A DNA stretch of 64,000 bases from Megaustenia siamemsis (Eukaryota; Mollusca; Gastropoda; Stylommatophora; Ariophantidae): contig JAVIAB010000073.1 of the NCBI GenBank assembly GCA_032433765.1, forward strand, positions 58,185,565 to 58,249,564. Reading direction: 5' to 3'. Shown in pieces: positions 56,371-64,000 of this stretch. A program made the translations under genes and the position numbers. Under the pieces are notes generated by a model, which searched no databases, had not been told where the DNA came from, and saw nothing but the letters and a program-made list of their open reading frames with translations. Position 1 is the stretch's first letter, and each line of letters begins with the position of its first letter.

Positions 56371-57419
56371 TCAGAAAATGACTGACTGAGAAATTAAAGT
56401 AGGAGTGTCTTATAAAAATTAACAGACTTTGATTCATTTGAAAAAAGACGGCATGTATTATACATCAAATAAAAGAAGATTTAAGTGACAGTTCATCTGT
56501 CATTTTAAAAAAAAATGCATTACAATAACATATTAATTCTAAAAAAGGAAAGAAAGAAGGTTTATAGAAAAAAAAAAATCCCGAGACAGTCTGCAGTTAT
56601 ATGACTTCACAGTAATGTATATATTGTGACAAATCAGCTTAGAGTTGGCAGTCACCTTTGTACACAAGGTACGTGCGAAAACACACTTTTGAAATTGTTA
56701 TTATCAATACTTTTGTTTAAATTTATCTTTGAAGGGTTCAAAAGTCATGAATTACATTAAATCACATCATGACTAATGATCACATAATAAGTGATCATTA
56801 ACCGGAAACGCAGCCTGTTGCAGATATGCAGTATAATTGTATATGTATTAGAATTCTGGAATTCGCTCATAATGGTTTATTTATGTACAGTTATGATTCT
56901 CTAGTTGGTTTTAGAGTCTGCAAATCGTTAAAAGGAATATCTTTTCTGCTGTAGCCAGTGTTTCGAATACAAGATGTAGGACTAGTACCAATCTTCACGT
57001 GCATGGTCATTCCTTTACCATGCTCTTATCAGCTCTGAATGCTGTGTCTCTAGTGTTTTCACGATTACCGGCATTACTTACATGTGTCTCTCTCAGTTTT
57101 ACACTTTATGCAATATCAGCAAGTATGGGGTAATGTTGAAATATTTAGAGCTTTCCTCCTAATGTATTTAACACAATACAAATAAAATAAATGATATAGT
57201 CAAAGAAGCATTGTAAAAAAATAAGAAACGAACATAATGACTGGAAGGAAAAGAACTAAAAAGAGCATGACAATTAGAGTCAGCACGTTTAAAAGGTTGC
57301 AACCTTAATAAAAGATGTGAACCGAAATATCTGGACGGAGTTCAGGCCAAGACTAAGCTGAGGTTATAAGATAATCACCAGAGAAGAGAAACAGTGAAAT
57401 AGCAAGAGAAAGAAAAGTA
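56371..57419. other. Unassigned sequence, 1 kb
   Basis: No element or exon recognised. Confidence 0.4.
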
Positions 57420-57895
57420 AATAACCAGACCCATCATCTTTATGTGCCATACAAGCTGGCGTGGGCGATCATGTCCATCCACAATTCTTTATCTACAATG
57501 CATCATATCGATTCTATTATTTACTGTTTTCCGTGCCATGTCATCAAGCTATCCAGTAACTTCTCCCATTGTCCACGATCTCTCTTTCCCTGTATTTTGC
57601 CAGTTGTAACCAAGTATTTCAACTTTCCCCTTCTCATGATGTGCTCAAAAAATGTTGACTGTTTATTTCCGATATTTCACAGGAGTTCCATTTTTATGTT
57701 GGCCTGTTTGAGAATGTCTTCGTTTGATATTTTTAGCTGTGCAGTGAACTTTCAACATTCTTCTGAGATATCCCATCTCTGTGGCCCCTAATCGTCTTTT
57801 CATCTGTTTGTAAGTTGTCCATGATTCACTTCCATAGGATATAATTGGCTCTAAACAGCACCAATCAACTTTCTTTCTCACGTCCATTAACGTAG
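57420..57895 (-). mobile_element. LINE-B, 5'-truncated
   Basis: Minus strand: MDVRKKVDWCCLEPIISYGS, ESWTTYKQMKRRLGATEMGY, LRRMLKVHCTAKN, and the 3' region to CATCTTTATGTGCCATAC. Frameshifted. Confidence 0.88.
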
Positions 57896-58324
57896 ACTAG
57901 ACTACATAAAATAAATAAATCAAAATGACAAAGAAGGACAGCCACTATCAAACAACAACAAAATGCAAAACAGATAAAAATAACATTTCACATGATCTAT
58001 TGAACATAAAATCTACTCTCAGTAATGCAGAAAAATTCACACAAAAATGCATATACAATGAGCCTAACATCATATTAATAGAAATCAAAGAAGTAATAAA
58101 ATACTCACCAAGAAATAAAGCACCAGTAATAGATAAAATACCAGTGGAAATAATAGCAGTCGCAAGAGAAACAGGAGTTATATTGCAGCACACAATTACT
58201 CGTATTCAGCGTGGTATGTCAACAATAGAAGGCTCCAGAAAACAAGAAGCAGGCAATCACTCTTCCAATACGAAAAAGGAAAAGCAGTAAAGGAGATGCA
58301 ACCTTTAGAGATTATCACGCTACT

Positions 58325-59464
58325 CTGAGAACAGTTATAGAGAGGAGACTGAGAACTATTATAGAGAGAAGACTGAGAACAGTTATTAGAGAAGACTGAG
58401 AACTATTATAGAGAGAATACTGAGAACTATTATAGAGAGAAGACTGAGAACAATTATAGAGAGAAGACTGAGAACTATTATAGAGAGAATACTGAGAACT
58501 ATTATAGAGAGAAGACTGAGAACAATTATAGAGAGAAGACTGAGAACTATTATAGAGAGAAGACTGAGAACAATTATAGAGAGAATACTGAGAACTATTA
58601 TAGAGAGAAGACTGAGAACAATTATAGAGAGAAGACTGAGAACAGTTATTAGAGAAGACTGAGAACTATTATAAAGAGAAAACTGAGAACAATTATAGAG
58701 AGAAGACTGAGAACAATTATAGAGAGAAGACTGAGAACAGTTATTAGAGAAGACTGAGAACTATTATAGAGAGAAAACTGAGAACTATTATAGAGAGAAG
58801 ACTGAGAACTATTATAGAGAGAAGACTGAGAACAATTATAGAGAGAAGACTGAGAACTATTATAGAGAGAAAACTGAGAACTATTATAGAGAGAAGACTG
58901 AGAACTATTATAGAGAGACGACTGAGAACAATTATAGAGAGAAGACTGAGAACAGTTATTAGAGAAGACTGAGAACTATTATAGAGAGAAAACTGAGAAC
59001 TATTATAGAGAGAAGACTGAGAACTATTATAGAGAGAAGACTGAGAACAATTATAGAGAGAAGACTGAGAACAATTATAGAGAGAAGACTGAGAACAGTT
59101 ATAGAGAGAAAACTGAGAACAATTATAGAGAGAAGACTGAGAACAATTATAGAGAGAAGACTGAAAACTATTATAGAGAGAAGACTGAGAACAGTTATTA
59201 GAGAAGACTGAGAACAATTATAGAGAGAAGACTGAGAACTATTATAGAGAGAAGACTGAGAACAATTATAGAGAGAAGACTGAGAACTATTATAGAGAGA
59301 AGACTGAGAACTATTATAGAGAGAAGACTGAGAACAATTATAGAGAGAAGACTGAGAACTATTATAGAGAGAAGACTGAGAACTATTATAGAGAGAAGAC
59401 TGAGAACTATCATAGAGAGAAAACTGAGAAAAATTATAGAGAGAAGACTGAGAACACTTATAGA
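58325..59464. repeat. 24-bp minisatellite inside LINE-A RT region
   Basis: About 47 units of GAGAGAAGACTGAGAACTAT + TATA (ACTATT/ACAATT/ACAGTT variants). In the LINE frame each unit reads ERRLRTII. Units missing two bases (GTTATTAGAGAAGAC) recur and shift frame. Both edges pass into LINE coding sequence. Confidence 0.95.
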
Positions 59465-59821
59465 GCCCCAGATCGGAATGGGCTTCCGCAAAATAAATAA
59501 TATTCTGACGCACTGTTCACTCTGAAATAACTAGCAGAAAAGCAAACAGTTCCTAATGAATATTTATACGCAGCTTTCAATGACAAAGAAACAGCATTCA
59601 ACCAAGTAATTAAAGTACAATTACTTAAAGAAATTAGTTCGAGAGTACACTATATTGGAGTAAACCAAGATGTGACCAACCTATGTAAAATGTCTCTACT
59701 TCAACAGCAGCTGCACAATCAGAACAGCAGCAGACAACACAGATCATTTTAAAGTTAGAGCAGGAATACAGGAGTGGGTACCCTGTTGTTTATGACTCAC
59801 CTTGATTACGTATGTGGGAAA

Positions 59822-60076
59822 CGTGATAGCTCAGAGGTCGGTTAACTGGACTACAAAGGAGTCGAGTTCGATTATGATCGACTGTTTCCGAGTTCTACCA
59901 AAGTTAAATAGGTCCCGGATTTTTTTCTGGGAAAACAAAGCTGCACGGGCGTGATATCAACCACGTTACCCCAAAAATCATGTGCTGAAGATCTGTAAAA
60001 ATTATGATCACTACCGTATATTCCCTATACGACACTTGACGTGACGGGGCTCTTTACCTATTTTTTTTTTACTTTT
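59822..60076 (+). mobile_element. SINE-A nested in LINE-A
   Basis: GTGATAGCTCAGAGGTCGGT head, diverged B box, body GGCGTGATATCAACCACGTT, end CACTTGACGTGACGGGGCTC. Imperfect duplicates TTGATTACGTATGT (59802-59815) and TTGACTGCTTATGT (60077-60090) both encode the LINE motif L-D-Y/C, so they are an aged target duplication. Confidence 0.85.
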
Positions 60077-60164
60077 TTGACTGCTTATGTAAGTTAGCCA
60101 ACCCAACAGAAATACGAGAGATTAACGAGCTTCTATTCGCGGTCGATTAGACTCTAATACGTGG

Positions 60165-61000
60165 ACAAATAGACGAGAACACCGTCTTCGTCGTATCTGC
60201 AAGGATGGCCAGGATTTCCGCGAACAGGATCGCCTTATGTTAGGCTTCTTTAGCCGCTGGCTTTATCCAAATTCTGCCTTCAAACGAGTTCTTCTTATCT
60301 CTCGTCCTGAGGCACTCACTCCTTCCAACTGCCCCCCCCCCCTCTTCCTGAGAGAACAATACACACCATCACCTATCATCCTCACAACTTAGCTGCTGTG
60401 AGAATATTCAACCGTTACCGTTCCATTCTCTAATCTGATCCCACCACTCGTCTACTTTTCCATAATCCCCTTATGGTCGCCTTCAAACGCGACAAGAATT
60501 TGAGAGGTATTCCGGTCAGATGCCGTCTCGCTCGCTCCAAACATAAGTATTTTGGTCTGGTCCTCTGTGGACGTAACTGTGTTACCTGTATTTATGTGCT
60601 CCGTACCGACTCTGTCTTATTCTCTAACGGATGGCTTGACATCAAGGATGGTTTCACACGTGTGTCCTGTAATATCATTAAGCGACCATATACCAGCGAT
60701 GTCACATGACTTATATTTGGCCAGTCTGGGAGACCTTTAGCGGCAAGATTTTGTGAATACCTTCGGGATTAAGAATACTGGCCCTCCAGTGGCGCCCCAT
60801 TTCAATTCCTCAGACCACTAGGGCATAAACAACATCCGTATCATTGGTATTGTCCATTGCCACATCGGCGACCACAGCCGGTTCGCCTTGGAAAATCGTC
60901 TGATAGTCCAATTGGGTTTGCTGACTTCACGAGGCATAAATGTATAACACTCATACACATAGTTTCCCTGTAGCTAACCCTTTCCTATAGCATATTCTAC
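60165..61000 (+). pseudogene. Penelope-like element relic (GIY-YIG end)
   Basis: Plus strand: DRLMLGFFSRWLYPNSAFKR; TYHPHNLAAVRIFNRYRSI; PLMVAFKRDKNLRGIPVRCR; the CVTC pair of a zinc-binding site; then IFGQSGRPLAARFCEYLRD, which matches the Y.GET.R.L..RF.EH endonuclease motif in altered form; then IGIVHCHIGDHSRFALENRL and IVQLGLLTSRGINV, matching the final E..LI..LGTL.P.GIN block. This order is characteristic of Penelope-like retroelements, whose GIY-YIG endonuclease is C-terminal. Several frameshifts; inactive. Confidence 0.72.
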
Positions 61001-61790
61001 CCTTTTGCTCATGTATTAACACATCAGTATATGAACATGCTGTGCTATTCACAGCTCTCTACTAGACCACACTGCGATTCATAGACTGTTCTCTATATCT
61101 CTTGTGTCTGGGCTACTTATTTGTGTTCAAAACAATACCCATTCCACCTGCACTACACGGCACCTTACCTTTCACATGTTCTTAGTGAACCCCACTCTGA
61201 AACATCTCACTACTTCATCCTTTCTGGTACCCTGTATTCTTCTGTTCTATTCTTTGTGCTTTGTGTTTGCACACGGAACCTAGATAAGGACACTTCTGGG
61301 TATGTATGCTGTATGCGCACTTTTTCAGATGCTTGTGTACGTATATGTACAGGTGTAGCCGTATATATACATATATGTGCATGTATGTGTAAATATGGGG
61401 ATATGTATATGTATATAAATATATGTTTGTGCTGAGGCAATCTATACAATATCCCCCCCCCCATATTTTTAGAACCCTTCCACCTGAGTTTCGGCCCTTC
61501 CAATAGCTGGTCAACTACACCGGGTCACCTGCGCGGACTCGTTTATTTTCCTTCTGGCCACAGAGCTATACGCAGGGTAAACATTTTTATTATTATTTCT
61601 CATTACGGTTGGAAATTATTTTATTTGCAGATATTTCGTTATTAGTTACTTATGTAATGTTAATTTTATTTACTTACCTTGTGTGTGTATTTTTTGTTCC
61701 TGCTGAAGGCCTATTGAGCCGAAACGTTGTTCAATTGTGTCGTCTATTAATTACGTAAAGCTTTAACCAGGAGAGGAATAAAAAATAAAT
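61001..61790 (+). mobile_element. Probable 3' UTR of the Penelope-like relic
   Basis: Non-coding. Near 61704-61728 it carries TGCTGAAGGCCTATTGAGCC + GAAACG, a motif I associate with the ends of such elements. A short TA/GTAT-rich zone (61340-61430) and a C run (61452-61461) lie inside. Confidence 0.45.
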
Positions 61791-61894
61791 GTCTCTCGAT
61801 TTTCGCAGAATTTCTCTCTGAGCCAGTTCAGTATGCGAGTTTGTCATCTGAACAGGTTAATGTCAGGCCTGGGTATTTACTACTTCGGCTGTAG

Positions 61895-61975
61895 AGATTC
61901 AGTGGCGGAGTGGTTAGCGTAATAATTAATCTTTTCATGGGTCCAGGTTGCAATCCGGATTTGATGATTCTTTTT
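61895..61975 (+). mobile_element. tRNA-like SINE head, fourth type
   Basis: GATTCAGTGGCGGAGTGGTT (A-box region) and GGTCCAGGTTGCAATCC (B box) about 40 bp apart resemble a tRNA-Ser/Leu-type head. The body after it is not shared with the other SINEs. Confidence 0.5.
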
Positions 61976-63054
61976 TATCATCGTGTCTTCGAGATTCATG
62001 AAGTCTCTAAAATCTTGTACTATAGCTCGTTCTCAAATTTTTGCCATTGCAATTAAAAAAATTTTCCAACAATTACTTATCCTAGAAAATTTTTTTTTGT
62101 ATGGGGATCCTATTTCTGTCCCAAAGGATAATATTTTAGTCACAAATGTTATGTAGACTACACCGAATTATCAAAACAGTAATTTTTATGTTATTCTTAT
62201 AAATTTATTAATTATTGGTGTATAAACAACTTTAATGTTGCGGTATATTTATTCCATTTCACTAACCAGAGGCGTGTATGCAATTGTTCATCAGTACTTG
62301 ATGAATACGTCAATGTCCCAGTTCTACCTAAGTACAGTTTTCAATTTCTTTAGCGTCAATGATTCTTTGCCGTTCAAAAACTTATAAATCTTTCGTTTAA
62401 TCACTCTTTTGTCAAAGTTATCCAATGTGTATTTCCGTGTTAGCCTTCTTTCGGTTTCTGTAGAAACATTACAATTTTCAGTTAGCCATCTCAGTAATGT
62501 CTGGTCACAAATACCGACAGTATGTTTTGTTCTTTGCTACGGGTACCAAAATACAGTGAAACAGCCTTTCACGTTTAGCCTCAAAAGTAACAATATTTAT
62601 ATAATTCCAATATGATGTTCTTGGAAGTAACAATTCTAAGTTTTAGCGCTATTCTATTGAAACCACATATTTTGTGTTATGAAACGCCCCTGAATATTGC
62701 ATAATTCTAATAAATAAATAATACTAATTCAAAAAACGAGACTGTAAATTTTCAGCACATTTGGAAATTCATGTTTATTATGTGCAAATTCGTTCACGAC
62801 TTTCTTAAAAGAATCGTGAAATGCGTTATTTTGGACGTTCAGATGAAAGCTACCACACTATGTCCTATAAAACCCATAAATAATAACCAAGCAAGGATTA
62901 AGATATATTTCTATATCTTTAAGAAGCAAAAATCTTCCCTATTTACATGAAAGGAGAGAAAAAAGTTGTGACACAAAAGTTGACTGTGATACAAATATGT
63001 ATTTTCAACAATTTCAATTCATTAATACTAAGATATACATTTTAAAATGTCAAA
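61976..63054. other. Unassigned sequence, 1.1 kb
   Basis: AT-rich. No element or exon recognised. Confidence 0.4.
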
Positions 63055-63565
63055 ATAGCATTTCAGAAAACTGAAAACGCCTTATGCAATACATCTATTT
63101 CAATATAAGTAGGAAGGAGAGTTCTTCAGTACTATATAGAGCCAATTCTGACAAATGGAAGCGAATCATTGACAGTAAACAAACAAATGAAAAAACAATT
63201 GGAGGCCTAAGAGATGGAATTTCTCAGAAGAATGTCGGAAGCTTCCTGGGGACAGCTAAAAAGACCAACGAGGAAATTACCAAAGAGGCCAACACTGAAA
63301 GGGACGTCATAAGAAACATTAGAAAGAAACAATCAACATTTTTCTGGCACATCATGGGAAGAGGAAAGTTGGAATACTTGGTTACAACTGGCAAAATACA
63401 GGGAAAGAGAGATCGCGGACGACAAAAAGAGAAATTACCAGATAGCTTGGTATCATGGCAGAGAAAACAGTCAACAGAACTTACACGATGCACGGTGGAT
63501 AGAAGATTGTGGAAGGACATGATTGCCTTCGCCAACCGGTATGGCACATGATGACGATGACACAT
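63055..63565 (+). mobile_element. LINE-B, 5'-truncated, GAT tail
   Basis: YYIEPILTNGSESLTVNKQM at nucleotide level, then in another frame SSVLYRANSDKWKRIIDSKQ, DVIRNIRKKQSTFFWHIMGR, GKLEYLVTTGKIQGKRDRGR, to CACATGATGACGATGACAC. The plus frame 63084-63551 is open over 155 codons but alternates with the true frame. Confidence 0.88.
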
Positions 63566-64000
63566 TTTAAACTACGACAAAGCTTTGTGAACACAATATA
63601 GAGTATTTGTTTAGGATGCAAGAGCGGCCTGTCGTTGTGCCGACAGCAGCATCCAAGAATGTCCACCACATCAACTATTACACATGCTTTAAAGATAAAG
63701 TCTGCATTTCATAAGTGCTCATTGTGAATTAGAATTAGAAGTTACTTTTCCCCAAGTGCCACGTCAGTCTGGCAGTATCGACACCTCTAATTAATCTTCT
63801 TGCTCACTAATATAGCCCAATTAGTGTACAGCCATGTGCCGGTGGAACTTTTTCTTTCTTCGGTGCTGACATAAATATGGCATCTCTCCAAGCCAGTGGT
63901 AACACTTCCCTTTTTCAACGGCATTTGAGGAAAGTCAGAAGCTTAACTTTTATTTTAAACTAAATCTCGAATATTATCACTCCATGTAAAGTATTAACTC
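63566..64000. other. Unassigned sequence
   Basis: Nothing recognised up to the window end. Confidence 0.4.

Larger units (their letters stand above)
57925..60170 (+). mobile_element. LINE-A with internal array and nested SINE
   Basis: This is the most upstream LINE-A sequence in the window. Frame 57925-58290 covers the region before and into the reverse transcriptase (LIEIKEVIKYSPRNKAPVID, KIPVEIIAVARETG). RDYHATLRTVIERRLRT leads into the 24-bp array, and after it IEPQIGMGFRKINNILTHCS resumes the conserved fingers region. Then FNSSCTIRTAADNTDHFKVR and AGIQEWV (palm). A SINE-A splits it at 59822. CKLANPTEIREINELLFAVD (FADD altered to FAVD) follows at 60083-60145. Frameshifts throughout. Confidence 0.85.

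Noticed and set aside
58744..59513. Ser/Leu-rich minus-strand frames
   Set aside because: Antisense to the LINE-A array. The plus strand is the sensible LINE frame.

Overview
The window looks like an intergenic or intronic stretch of an animal genome. It is AT-rich, has no operons, ribosome binding sites or long conserved ORFs, and is packed with decayed non-LTR retrotransposons (LINEs), tRNA-derived SINEs with RNA polymerase III boxes, a few DNA-transposon and Penelope-like remnants, and an unusual number of minisatellites. The LINE protein type (an RTE/endonuclease-RT-like tail ending in basic GRPRRRW blocks) together with the tRNA-SINEs would fit a lophotrochozoan, perhaps a mollusc. That is an inference, not something the sequence proves. 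I saw no rRNA gene, functional tRNA, CRISPR array or bacterial signal.

Layout. 0-10 kb: SINE-A, SINE-B and SINE-2 copies, a LINE-A insertion with perfect 16-bp target duplications and a nested SINE, a mariner-like MITE inside a LINE remnant, LINE-B fragments. 10-25 kb: 29-, 30-, 35- and 31-bp minisatellites among LINE-A, B, D and E pieces, a SINE-2 split by a LINE, and a pair of an unknown dispersed repeat. 25.46-30.95 kb: one 5.5-kb, 45-46-bp minisatellite with higher-order repeats. 31-34 kb: a P-element/THAP9-like transposase relic cut by a LINE-C insertion whose 3' tail is a 470-bp GATA tract. 34-36 kb: a possible host-coding relic and a 27-bp array. 36-43 kb: LINE-G, C, B and E fragments, SINE-A copies, a 22-bp array of CRE palindromes, a TTAG tract. 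43-46 kb: LINE 3' ends with CAT/GAT tails, a probable host exon at 44.29-44.70 kb, a SINE-A doublet. 46-54 kb: a LINE-D with perfect target duplications, an RNase H relic, further LINE-A pieces. 54-64 kb: SINE-A copies, LINE-B copies, a LINE-A whose reverse transcriptase region carries a 1.1-kb 24-bp array, and a Penelope-like relic.

The strongest theme is that several tandem arrays appear to have been born inside transposons. A 26-bp array sits inside a SINE-2 whose paralogue in the same window has the segment only once. A 24-bp array sits inside a LINE reverse transcriptase region. A 14-bp array extends a SINE-A internal motif. The GATA and CAT tracts are LINE 3' tails. Tandem arrays occupy roughly 13 kb of the 64 kb by my own interval addition. 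Names such as LINE-A and SINE-B are labels used only in this annotation.
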